DNA from: Deltaproteobacteria bacterium
GTDB lineage: Bacteria > Myxococcota_A > UBA9160 > UBA4427
Direction of reading: 5' to 3'
Length of the DNA stretch: 28,860 bases
Assembly (NCBI GenBank): GCA_016713665.1
Contig: JADJOR010000018.1
Coordinates: forward strand, 1 to 28,860
Shown in pieces: positions 1 to 8,167 of the stretch (the first letter of the stretch is position 1; each line of letters starts with the position of its first letter). A program made the position numbers and the translations under genes. The notes below the pieces were generated by a model. The model had not been told where the DNA came from. It did no database searches and worked only from the letters and a program-made list of their open reading frames with translations.

Positions 1-1471
1 ACTGCGACGACGCGAGCGTGTAGGCGAGATCGCGCAGATCGAGCTCGGGCCGTGCGACGAGCAGGTCGCGAGCTTCTCGGCGGTCTCCTGGAGCGCGTTC
101 GGGTCGTGGGGCCGTGATCGGCAGCAGGACGGGCCCGTCGAGCGCGGGGCGCGGGCGCGGGGCGGGCTCCGGCGGGGCCTCGAGGATGAAGTGGGCGTTG
201 GTGCCGCTGATGCCGAAGGAGTTGACGCCGACGAGCGGCTTCTCGGGATGGGGCCAGGGCGCGAGCTCGCGCTGGACCTGGATCGGGACCTCGTCCCAGG
301 GAATCGCGGGGCTCGGGGTCTCGAAATGGAGCTGCGGCGGGAGCGTTCGGTTCCGGATCGCGAGGCAGGCGTTGATCAGGCCGGCCACGCCGGAGGCGGA
401 GCTCGGTGTGGCCGAGATTGCCCTTGATGGAAGCGACGCGCAGCGGGCGGTCGGGCGAGCGGCCGGGACCCATCACGTCGGCGAGCGCGCCGATCTCGAC
501 CGGGTCGCCGATCATCGTGCCCGTGCCGTGGGTCTCGACATAATGGACGTCGGCGGGGGAGACGCCGGCCATCGCGTAGGCGTCGCGCATGGCCTGGGCC
601 TGGCCCTTGCGACCGGGGGCCATCATGTGGCCTCCGTCGCGGCCGTCGGCGCTGATGCCGCTGCCTCGGATCACCGCGTAGATCGGGTTGCCCGCGGCGA
701 GCGCGTCGGAGAGCGGCCGCAGCACGACGACCCCGCCCCTCGGCGCGGACGAAGCCGTCGGCCGACGCATCGAAGGCCTTGCACCCGACATCGAGAGCAT
801 GCCGCTCCTCGAGAGCGCGATGTTGCCCTCCGGCGAGGAAGAGATTCGCCCCGCCGGCGATCGCCATCTTCGCCTGGCGCAGGCTCTCGCAGGCGAGATG
901 GGCGGCGTAGAGCGAGGACGAGCAGGCGGTGTCGGGGTCAGGCTCGGGCCGGTCACCCCGAGCAGGAAGGAGATGCGGCCCGAGAGGACGGCGTGGGACA
1001 TGCCGCCGACGGTGAAGACGTCGTGGCCCCGGTAGACGGCGGCCTCGCCGAGGACGCCGGCGCGTCTCGCGGGAATAATCCTCGGCCATGTAGCCGAGGA
1101 TCACGGCGACGTTCGCCGGCGACCGACTCGATCGGGATCCCGGCATCGTCCAGGGCGTCCCAGGTCACCTCGATCATCAGCCGCTGCTGCGCTCCATCGT
1201 CAGCGCGTCGCGGGGCGATGCCGAAGGCATCCGGGTCGAAGAGCTCGGGATGCTCGAGGAAGCCGCCCTTCTTCGAGAGATCTTGCCCGGGATGCGGGGC
1301 CGCGGGTCGTAGAAATGATCGATGTCGTACCCGAGCTCGACACGGTGGCGCGGCGCCTCGCGGACCGTATTGCGCCGACCGCGCACGATCTCGTAGAACT
1401 CGGCCGGCCCCGGACGTCCGCGTAGCGGCATCCGATGCCGACGACCGCGATCGGTTCGGAGTCGCGCTCAC
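1..1471 (-). CDS. Modular polyketide synthase, ketosynthase domain (partial, frameshifted)
   Basis: Reading the minus strand across several frames gives an almost complete beta-ketoacyl synthase domain. In order: an N-terminal EPIAVVGIGCR-type start near 1460; the FDPDAFGI and QQRLMIEVTWDALDDAGIP-like block near 1170-1240; the active-site DTACSSSL motif near 920; an FDASADGFVRAEG block near 750; and the C-terminal GISGTNAHFILEAP motif near 200. It then continues into the linker that precedes an acyltransferase and runs off the left edge. KS domains of this class condense acyl units during polyketide or complex-lipid synthesis. At least five frame changes interrupt it, and the density resembles the far right end, so sequencing indels are more likely than true decay. 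The start is uncertain; GTG at 1471 is one candidate. Confidence 0.85.
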
Positions 1472-1537
1472 GCGGCGGAGGGAGTGCGCTTCACGCGGTG
1501 CCAGACGAGGCGCCCGACCGGCGCGTGCTGCCCACCG

Positions 1538-1905
1538 TCAGGGCTGGGTCAAGAGCTCGAGGCGGTCGCCGTCGATCTTGAACCAGCGCTCCTGGACCGT
1601 CCCGTTCCAGACTTCCAGGGAGGCGACCTCGACGAAATGCCGGATCTGGTCGCCGTCACTTCGAAGCCACCGGTATAGGCCATGAACTGGTCGTAGGAGC
1701 TCGACTTCGCGGCGGCCTCGAGATCGTTGCCCTGGATCCGACCGCGCGCGGCGTTCATGAAGGCCGCCGACATGTAGCCATCGGCGTTGTAGAAGAGGTA
1801 GCCGGCCAGCTCCTGGCCCCAGGGATGGAGGATCTTCCCATCCTTCGTCTGGAGCTCGAACGAATCGAGCTGCCAGGAACCGATCAACGGATGCTCGCCC
1901 TGCAT
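1538..1905 (-). CDS. Lipocalin-like domain protein (one frameshift)
   Basis: The protein begins MQGEHPLIGSWQLDSFE and continues through a GYLFYNADGYMSAAFMN block and a YDQFMAYTGGFEV block. This is the pattern of the small single-domain lipocalin-like family (PF13924 type), about 120-150 residues with no signal peptide. Near 1640 the frame must shift by one to reach the expected last strands (HFVEVASLEVWNGTVQERWF) and the TGA at 1538-1540. Such proteins often sit beside polyketide or secondary-metabolite genes, and here the KS gene starts about 65 bp downstream on the same strand, so the two may be co-transcribed. The ligand or reaction is unknown. The start was placed at the ATG where family similarity begins; an upstream in-frame ATG would add about 27 unrelated residues. 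Confidence 0.75.
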
Positions 1906-2202
1906 GGTCACCCCCCGGTTGCCCCAGGTGCGCAGCCTAGGTGAGGGAGCCCGGACGGCCATGGCAACCATCGGACTCGACCGCACGCGTGGTCTGAGAT
2001 CGTACTTCCGGGGCCCTCGAGTCGGACGATGCGGGACAGCGCCCCTCGACGATTCCCCGCCCCGTCCCGCTGACGCCTCCCACCTGGAGCGCGGCTCGCC
2101 CGTCTCCGGCTACGAGCAATACGGAGACGATGAGCAGCCTCGAGCAATGGGATCGGATGCGAATCTTCGAGCACGCCCACGGCACGCTGAATCCTCCCCG
2201 AC
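1906..2202. other. Intergenic stretch, no gene recognised
   Basis: Open frames exist on both strands but none shows a family motif, a good ribosome site or a sensible composition. One minus-strand frame (2230-1937) contains a short hydrophobic run that could pass for a signal peptide, but the rest is arginine- and serine-rich in the way GC-rich antisense frames are. It must hold the promoter of the lipocalin-like gene and the end of the upstream lipoprotein transcript; neither a clear promoter nor a terminator hairpin was seen. Confidence 0.5.
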
Positions 2203-2829
2203 TCACGGTCGTTCGGTCGATTCGATCCACAGGGCAACGGCGAAGCCGGTCGCGCGCATGAAGTCGAGCTCCGGAAGAGCCCAGACGGCCGCGACCTCGG
2301 TCGGCACGACATCCCGCGTGACCAGGTAGGTCACGTCTTCGGAATCGCGCACGGAGATCTTGCCATTCTCCGATCGTCGCACGCGCAGGGCGGGCTCGTC
2401 TCGTCCGTCGACGACCTTGAAACCATAGTCTCGAGCCTTGAGCTCGTAGACCGTCTCTCCCTCAGCGTCTTCGAGCTCGAGGTCACCGTCGGTCTCCCGC
2501 TCGAGCCCGAAACCCGGCGTCCCATCGGGCGCCAGCCACAGCAAGCGGAAGTCCTCGTCATCCGGTCGTTCGACGACCCGACCCAGGGGCCGGTTCCGAT
2601 CGTCGAGGACCAGGAGCGCCTCCCGCTCGCGCGCGAGACTCGCGAGCAACCTGCCTTCCGCGTCCAGCACCTCGATCGCGTCTCCGTTGGAGCGGGCCTC
2701 GAAGGCGGGACGGCCGATGCCGGACTCGAATCGGATCGCGTAGGACCGGTCGCGTTCTCCCCCGGTCGAGGCACACCCGACGAGCCAGGCGGTCCCGAGC
2801 ACGGCCCAGCGCGGCGACACCCGTGTCAT
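2203..2829 (-). CDS. Small secreted lipoprotein of unknown function
   Basis: 208 residues. The N-terminus has a short basic start, a hydrophobic stretch and the lipobox LVGC followed by AST, so signal peptidase II should cleave before the cysteine at about position 19 and the protein should be lipid-anchored. The mature part is rich in charged residues and in repeating short beta-strand-like units (for example IEVLDAEGRLLASL, ELEDAEGETVYELKARDYGF and ALRVRRSENGKISVRD), suggesting a small beta-rich domain, perhaps of the LURP-one/tubby-like or phospholipid-scramblase kind; that guess is weak. Its ATG overlaps the stop of the upstream PEP-CTERM gene by ATGA (2826-2829), so the two are translationally coupled and probably act at the same surface. 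No enzymatic motif was seen. Confidence 0.8.
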   Translation of the reverse strand: MTRVSPRWAVLGTAWLVGCASTGGERDRSYAIRFESGIGRPAFEARSNGDAIEVLDAEGRLLASLAREREALLVLDDRNRPLGRVVERPDDEDFRLLWLAPDGTPGFGLERETDGDLELEDAEGETVYELKARDYGFKVVDGRDEPALRVRRSENGKISVRDSEDVTYLVTRDVVPTEVAAVWALPELDFMRATGFAVALWIESTERP

Positions 2830-5219
2830 CGTCTCCCCGACACGCGATCTCCCGGCAGCGCGGAACGCGCACGCCGCGCCGACCTGCGCAGCAGCGAGAG
2901 AGTCGCGCCCCCGAGCATCAGCCCCGCCCCGAAGCCCGGCTCCGGAACCGAGAAGACCTCGAGGAACTCGGCCTCGCGCGTCCCGCTCCCGTCGACCACG
3001 TAGACGCGATCGATCGTCTGGACACCGAGTGCGGTGCCGAGCGGCTCGAGATCGACGTAGACCAGCGAGGTCATCGTGCCGCCGGGCGGCAGATTGAGGC
3101 TGTCGACGTCCGCGCCCTGGAGCCCGCCCATCATGCTCAGGAAGACGAACTCCCCCGCGACGATCGGCGAGCCGGGCGAAACCTGAGCCGCGCGCACGAC
3201 CAGCCCGAAATCGTCCGTCTCCCCGTCCTCCAGGACACCCGTCGGGCCGAGATGCGTCTCGACCAGCATCAACTCGAAATCACGCTGCGTCTCCACGTTC
3301 GAGAGTCCCGAGTTCGGGCTCCCGATCTGCCCTGCACCGTCCGCGTAGTGAACTCGTTCCGTCGGTACGAATCCGCCGCCGGTCGTCCGCGCCGGCTGCG
3401 CGAGGACGAACTCCCTCGCCTTGACGCGGGTCTGTGTCCCATTGAAGCCGTCGTCATAGGTGCCCGCGCCGCTCTGCTGCTCGGCCGAACCGGCGACCGT
3501 CGCGGTCAGGTCCGGCCGACCCGGGGGTCCGGCCACGTTGATGTAGTTCGCGGGCAGATCGGGAAGGGTCGCGATGAGCGGGTCGACGACCGCCGGGTTC
3601 GAGAGATCGGTCGTGGGTGCGAGCAACGTCGCCCCGTTTCCTCGCGCCGAGAAGAGGAGCGTCCCGAGACGGGGCGCGGCCCATCCGGCGAAGCTCGTCG
3701 TGGCGAGCTCGTTCGCGACGCCCGGCACGTTGCGGAGGCCATGCGCGGCGACGAAGGCCGTCGCCTGGAACGGCTGACCGAGCGCCGTCAGGCCCTGGAC
3801 CGGATCGATCACGCGATAGGTCGCCGTCACCGCCCCGGACGGATTTCCGACGGGCGGATCACCGGGCCCGGCCGCGGCCGCAGAGACCGATACCGGGATC
3901 GTCTCCGTCAGACCGTTCGGCGCGTTCCGCGCGATCGAGGCTCGCACGGAGGGCCCGATGATCGCCTGACCCGTCGCCGGCGAAGTCGACACGTCGGAGG
4001 AGAATCCGACGAGAGCGGGTGTCGACGAAGGTCCGGGCGACGTCGTCGTGGTGATCCCGAAATTTCCGCCGAGATTCGCCGCAACGAGCCCCGCATGCGC
4101 CGTCGTTCCAGCGAGCAGGTCGAAGAGCTGAACGGAAGAATCGGCCAGGCCGAGCCGCGCAGCGGACGTCGTGAGAGGCGAGATCCCCGGAGTCGGAGAG
4201 AAGGGCCCGACGCTCTGCACGTCCCGATAGGCCGTCAGCGCGTCGACCACGGGGTCGTCGTTCGCGCTCGGAACGTCCTCCGTGGTCTTGGCCCAGTCGA
4301 CGAAGACCCGCTGATGGCCTTCTCCGCGCTCCACGAGCTGCGGTGCCCGGAGCGAGAAGGCGCCGCCCAGCGGCAGGATGAACTCGAGGTCGATGTTGTC
4401 GCCCGTCGGCGCATCGTAGGGCTGCTTGTCGACACGGAAGTCGGCATCGTCGTTCGTCGCGAAAGCATCGAGCAGACAGGACACGCGCAACACGAGACCG
4501 CTCGCGAGATCCGGGAAGGCGTTGCACGCGCTCGGATCGGAATTGCCGCAGATCGCGACGTAGCCGGTCGCGGTCCGATCGACGAGCAGATAGACCGCGG
4601 CGCCCTCCTCGATCTTGCCGACGGACGGGGCCGTCACGAGGTCCAGATGGGAGACGGCCACCGGCACGGGGAAGTTCGTCGTCCCTCCGAACTGGCCTCC
4701 GTTGATCGCGATGAACGTGTAGTCCGTCGCGCTCGTGATGCCCCCGTTGACGAGACCGACACGGGTGCCGGGCGTGCCCGCGAGCGCGGTCGGCGGGCTC
4801 CCGACGTAGTCGACCCAGCCGAGCACGACGATGCCGCTCGGCGGTCGCGGGCGGCCGGTCAGGCCATTGCTGGGATCGAGATCGAAGGCCGGGAGATCGA
4901 TGCGGTAGCTCGCGGTCCCCAGCCCGGCGCTGGACGAGTCTCCCTCGACCTCGAAGAACGTCAGCTGGAGCGAATCCTTCTTCGCCGCCAGGGCCGGCGA
5001 CAGACTCGCGAGCGGGGGGATGTAGATCTCGATGAACTCCTGGTGGAGATTCGCGGGATTCCGACCGACCGGGCCGTCGTTGCCGGGCGCATCGCGATAG
5101 ACCTCGGTGATCACCGGGTGATTCGGCACGACGCCCAGCGAGGCGGTCGCCGAGAACAACGTGAGAAAGAGCACGCCCCAGACCGGGATCGAAGCGGACG
5201 GGACCGAGCGACGGGACAT
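2826..5219 (-). CDS. Secreted PEP-CTERM surface protein, 797 aa
   Basis: Starts MSRRSVPS with a clear signal peptide (hydrophobic core VWGVLFLTLFSATASLG). Just after the cleavage region, about residues 30-65, a HPVITEVYRD...HQEFIEIYI pattern resembles the start of lamin-tail-type (LTD) beta domains. The long middle is low-charge, Gly/Ala/Thr-rich extracellular sequence. The C-terminus (about residues 758-790) is a classic PEP-CTERM sorting signal: VPEPGFGAG, a hydrophobic helix, then RRSARRAR. Proteins of this family are cut by an exosortase and are usually surface or matrix proteins of exopolysaccharide producers; no exosortase is encoded here. The start at 5219 rather than 5252 is supported by an AAGGAGT ribosome site and by a sigma-54 site whose predicted start point lies near 5237, downstream of 5252. 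A 40-residue tail with extra basic residues after the CTERM helix is slightly long. Confidence 0.9.
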   Translation of the reverse strand: MSRRSVPSASIPVWGVLFLTLFSATASLGVVPNHPVITEVYRDAPGNDGPVGRNPANLHQEFIEIYIPPLASLSPALAAKKDSLQLTFFEVEGDSSSAGLGTASYRIDLPAFDLDPSNGLTGRPRPPSGIVVLGWVDYVGSPPTALAGTPGTRVGLVNGGITSATDYTFIAINGGQFGGTTNFPVPVAVSHLDLVTAPSVGKIEEGAAVYLLVDRTATGYVAICGNSDPSACNAFPDLASGLVLRVSCLLDAFATNDDADFRVDKQPYDAPTGDNIDLEFILPLGGAFSLRAPQLVERGEGHQRVFVDWAKTTEDVPSANDDPVVDALTAYRDVQSVGPFSPTPGISPLTTSAARLGLADSSVQLFDLLAGTTAHAGLVAANLGGNFGITTTTSPGPSSTPALVGFSSDVSTSPATGQAIIGPSVRASIARNAPNGLTETIPVSVSAAAAGPGDPPVGNPSGAVTATYRVIDPVQGLTALGQPFQATAFVAAHGLRNVPGVANELATTSFAGWAAPRLGTLLFSARGNGATLLAPTTDLSNPAVVDPLIATLPDLPANYINVAGPPGRPDLTATVAGSAEQQSGAGTYDDGFNGTQTRVKAREFVLAQPARTTGGGFVPTERVHYADGAGQIGSPNSGLSNVETQRDFELMLVETHLGPTGVLEDGETDDFGLVVRAAQVSPGSPIVAGEFVFLSMMGGLQGADVDSLNLPPGGTMTSLVYVDLEPLGTALGVQTIDRVYVVDGSGTREAEFLEVFSVPEPGFGAGLMLGGATLSLLRRSARRARSALPGDRVSGRR

Positions 5220-5226
5220 GAGCGGT

Positions 5227-5233
5227 ACTCCTT
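5227..5233 (-). promoter_or_regulatory. Strong ribosome binding site of the PEP-CTERM gene
   Basis: AAGGAGT on the minus strand, with the AAGGAG core 8 nt before the ATG at 5219. It fixes the start and rules out the in-frame ATG at 5252. Confidence 0.8.
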
Positions 5234-5247
5234 GTCCCATGCCGGAT

Positions 5248-5263
5248 TGCAATCCGCGTGCCC
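5248..5263 (-). promoter_or_regulatory. Sigma-54 (-24/-12) promoter of the PEP-CTERM gene
   Basis: Minus strand reads GGGCAC-N5-TTGCA, against the RpoN consensus TGGCAC-N5-TTGCA: one mismatch, with the invariant GG (-24) and GC (-12) at correct spacing. The expected transcription start near 5237 gives an 18-nt leader that just contains the ribosome site. This neat geometry makes the call strong. An enhancer-dependent activator of the NtrC class would be needed; one is encoded at 15547-16911. Confidence 0.75.
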
Positions 5264-5417
5264 CGAGATGGAGGCGCCCTCGATGGCCTCGTCCGCGGCC
5301 CGGATCGCCGTGCGGCCACGCAACTGAGTGATCTCACGCGCGCCTGGGGATATGACGCAAGGCCCGCCCGAAGCCCCGTCCGGGCGGCCGCCAGGCGACT
5401 GCGACAGGGAGCCGGGA

Positions 5418-5433
5418 TGGCACCGCGGTTGCA
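5418..5433 (+). promoter_or_regulatory. Sigma-54 (-24/-12) promoter facing the porin gene
   Basis: Plus strand reads TGGCAC-CGCGG-TTGCA, matching the RpoN consensus at all eleven core positions with correct spacing. The predicted start point is about 5444. The 154 bp between this site and the divergent one at 5248-5263 would hold shared activator sites; it contains short palindromes (for example GGCGGCCGCC, and TGAG-N4-CTCA) but no obvious repeated operator. Confidence 0.8.
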
Positions 5434-5445
5434 ACCGTGCCTTCG

Positions 5446-7143
5446 ATGCCTTCGGACCGATCCCTGTACCTGCTGCGCACGCTGCAACGTTCATCCGCGC
5501 GACGTCGGTCGACCGAATGGACCGTCACGCCACGACGACCGACGACGATCGAGATCGTTCTGCTCGCGATCCTTGCGCTTTCGATCGCCTCCCCGACGCG
5601 AGCCGAGACGGACCCGGCCGTCCCGACGACGACGCCCGATCCGCGCCGGACCGCGCACGCGGAATCCCACGACCCCGACGCGAGCGCGTCTTCGAATGGC
5701 TCCGGTCTGATCGCCCGGCGCGATCGACGTCGTTTGAGGCGCCCTCTCGCCGTCCCGGTCTTCGGGCGCGAGCTGCGACTCAGCGGACGAGTCACTGCCG
5801 CCAACGAAGCCTTCATCGATCGGCTCCGGCGCTTCGACGTCCGCGACCCCGAAGGCGAGCCCGAGAGGGGGCGTCGCCCGTTCGCCGACGAGGTCGATCT
5901 CGACCAACGCATCGAGGTCGACGTCTTCTATACGTTCACCGACCGCATCGCCCTCTATCTCGCCGGCCAGGTCGAGTGGCAGAACCTCGTCTATTCGGAT
6001 TTTTCTCCGGAGATCCAGAGATCTTCGATCGCACGCAAGGAGGCCTGGGTCTACGTCGGCGACCCCTTCATCGACCCGCTCGGGATCCAGGTCGGCGCGC
6101 AGCGCTTCTCCGACGATCATCAATGGTGGTGGGACTTCGACCTCGACGCCGCACGGCTTCGCTGGGACGGAAGACGATTCTCCGCCTTCCTCTCGGTCGC
6201 CGAGCAGCTGCTGCCCCGCCAGGTCGGAACCGATCGGATCGCCGCTTTCGAGCAGGACGTCTTCCGCATCCTGGCGGAGGGATACTGGACCCTGCCCGAC
6301 GACCACGTCGTGGCGCTTCGCGTCCTCCATCACGACGACGGCTCACCGAACTACCGCGTCGGCGAGTGCGTTCCGTCCGCGCCCGGTCTCTTCTTCCGGT
6401 TCGGCTGCATCGATCCCAAACGCGAAGATCCGAGCGACGCGCGTCTGACCTGGATCGGCGGCCACGCCGCGGGACGGATCAAGCTTCGCCGCTTCGGGCA
6501 GATCCATTACCGCGTGGACGGCGCCTATCTCTTCGGCGACGAGACCTCGTACGACCTCGCGGGCCCCGATCCCGAGACGGGCGAGGCGCGCCGCGCAGCC
6601 GCCGCCGATCGGCACGGGGTCCACGGCCATGGATTCGACGTCGGGCTCCAATGGGAGCTCGACCTTCCGGGACACCCGACCTGGATCGCGAGCTACGCAT
6701 TCGGATCCGGGCATCCGAACGACGACGCGGACAAGCAGCGCGGGTTCCGTCAAACGGGCATTCACGACAATGGCGACAAATACCGTGGGGTGGCGACCCT
6801 CGACTACTACGGAGAGCTGCTCGGGCCCGAGCTCTCGAACCTCGAGATCTGGACGGCAGGCGTCGGCGTTCGGCTCTTCGACTCGAGCTCGCTCGATTTC
6901 CTCTACCACCACTACCGTCAGGACGAAACCGCCGACTTCCTCCGCGACACGAGCATCCGCAGACGGCCCTACGGAGAGAACAAGCACATCGGCGACGAGT
7001 TCGACGCGATCCTGGGCATCGAGGAATGGGAGCGCTTCGAGATCAAGGCCGTGTTCGGCGTCTTCCGCAGCGGCCGCGCCTTCCGACCCGGCGACGGCGA
7101 CTTCAGCTACCTCGCCTCACTTCGCTTTCGCATGAACTTCTAG
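5446..7143 (+). CDS. Alginate-export (AlgE-like) outer-membrane porin
   Basis: Signal peptide core IEIVLLAILALSIASPTRA, then a mature beta-barrel with alternating aromatic/hydrophobic strands and a terminal phenylalanine (RFRMNF), typical of outer-membrane barrels. The C-terminal third matches the alginate_exp family pattern: DNGDKYRGVATLDYYGELL, GPELSNLEIWTAGVGVRLF, a strand ending FLYHHYRQD, and the GENKHIGDEFDAILG segment. AlgE itself lets a polyanionic exopolysaccharide cross the outer membrane; here the glycan is unknown and need not be alginate. The start is uncertain. GTG at 5437 lies before the predicted sigma-54 start point (about 5444), and ATG at 5446 would be almost leaderless and gives an unusually long basic n-region. 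A frameshift joining ATG 5517 to the signal peptide is another possibility. It converges with, and overlaps by 27 nt, the last gene of the glycan operon. Confidence 0.85.
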   Translation: MPSDRSLYLLRTLQRSSARRRSTEWTVTPRRPTTIEIVLLAILALSIASPTRAETDPAVPTTTPDPRRTAHAESHDPDASASSNGSGLIARRDRRRLRRPLAVPVFGRELRLSGRVTAANEAFIDRLRRFDVRDPEGEPERGRRPFADEVDLDQRIEVDVFYTFTDRIALYLAGQVEWQNLVYSDFSPEIQRSSIARKEAWVYVGDPFIDPLGIQVGAQRFSDDHQWWWDFDLDAARLRWDGRRFSAFLSVAEQLLPRQVGTDRIAAFEQDVFRILAEGYWTLPDDHVVALRVLHHDDGSPNYRVGECVPSAPGLFFRFGCIDPKREDPSDARLTWIGGHAAGRIKLRRFGQIHYRVDGAYLFGDETSYDLAGPDPETGEARRAAAADRHGVHGHGFDVGLQWELDLPGHPTWIASYAFGSGHPNDDADKQRGFRQTGIHDNGDKYRGVATLDYYGELLGPELSNLEIWTAGVGVRLFDSSSLDFLYHHYRQDETADFLRDTSIRRRPYGENKHIGDEFDAILGIEEWERFEIKAVFGVFRSGRAFRPGDGDFSYLASLRFRMNF

Positions 7144-8162
7144 CGCTTCGCATTCGGCCAGGATCTCGGCGAGGAAGCGCCGCCGCTCCGGAATTCGCCA
7201 GGCGATGTGGAGGTGCCGGACGAACGAGAGGAAGATCCAGGCGGCGACCGGTTCGTCCGCGAGCGACCGTCCCGACGCGGACTCGTAGCCGGCGAGGAAT
7301 TCTCGCTCGAAGTCCGGATTCCCCCTCGGATCCCCAGCTCTCGCAGCGCCTGCTCGCGCAGATGGGCCACGAAGTTGGCGACGTCGAGCAGGGGATCGCC
7401 GAACGCGTAGAGATCGAGGTCGAGCAGGACGAGTCGATCGTCCTCGACCAGGACCTGGTCCGGATGGAAATCGCGATGAACCGGGCAGACGCGTCGGTCG
7501 GCGAGCCTCGGCGCGAGCGAACGTGCGGTATCGAGCAGCGCCCCGAGCCGTTCCGACCAGATCGGCTCCCCTCGCGCCACGATTTGGAGGTCGCGCTCGA
7601 GCACCGCGAGCTCGTCCCCGACGCGGTGGATCCGCTCCGCGTCGACGCCGTGCCGGTGCAGTCGGGCGAGCGCGGAACCGACGCGATGGGCGAGCTCCGA
7701 GGTCGAGTCGTCCCGACCGATCTCTTGGGAAATGGGAACACCGCCATGCCCCTCCTGGAGATGGAGTGCGAGCGCGGGGACGCATCCGAAGGATCGCGGC
7801 ACGACGAACCCCATCGCGCCCGCGTCGGTGAAGCCTCGCTCACGCAGGGACCGTGCGATGCGATCGACGCGGCGATCGGCTCCCTTCGCGCGGATCTTCC
7901 CGATCAGGACGAACGGACTCGCGCGATCCCCTTCCGGCGCGAAGACGAATCGAAGCACTGCACGACGCCCGGCCCGGATCTTGATCGTCTCGACCCGCTC
8001 GAGCCGGCCCGCGCCTGTGGGCCAGGCATTGCCCAGGGCCGCACGGAGGGCGCCCTCCGCGAACGACGGGTCCAGCGCCAGCGGGAGCGTCGGCAGACCG
8101 AGCTCTTCGAGGGACGTGTTCCTCGCCGGCCTCGTCGAATGACTCCCGAGATCCGGTTCCAT
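7117..8162 (-). CDS. APH-fold phosphotransferase 1 of the glycan operon (one frameshift)
   Basis: Aminoglycoside-phosphotransferase/choline-kinase-like fold. The catalytic loop reads CPVHRDFHPDQV (HxDxxxxQ form of the Brenner motif), followed by the metal-binding LLDLDLYAFGDPLLDVANF segment. The N-lobe has a beta-rich RLERVETIKIRAGRRAVLRF block. The frame breaks at a C4 run (7332-7335); adding one base restores GDPRGNPDFEREFLAGY and an ordinary helical C-terminus ending at 7117. It is the last gene of the operon, 5 bp after the preceding kinase gene. In an operon of glycosyltransferases and an ABC exporter, a role in phosphorylating a sugar, lipid or small-molecule substituent is more plausible than antibiotic resistance; that is inference. 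Confidence 0.8.
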
Positions 8163-8167
8163 TCGAA

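Noticed and set aside
2823..5327. Plus-strand open frame of 834 codons
   Set aside because: Antisense to the PEP-CTERM gene; arginine/glutamate-rich with no domain pattern, whereas the minus strand has a signal peptide, sorting signal and ribosome site.
5446..7143. Alginate as the exported polymer
   Set aside because: No alg8/alg44, mannuronan epimerase or lyase is visible; the porin family is shared by other glycans.
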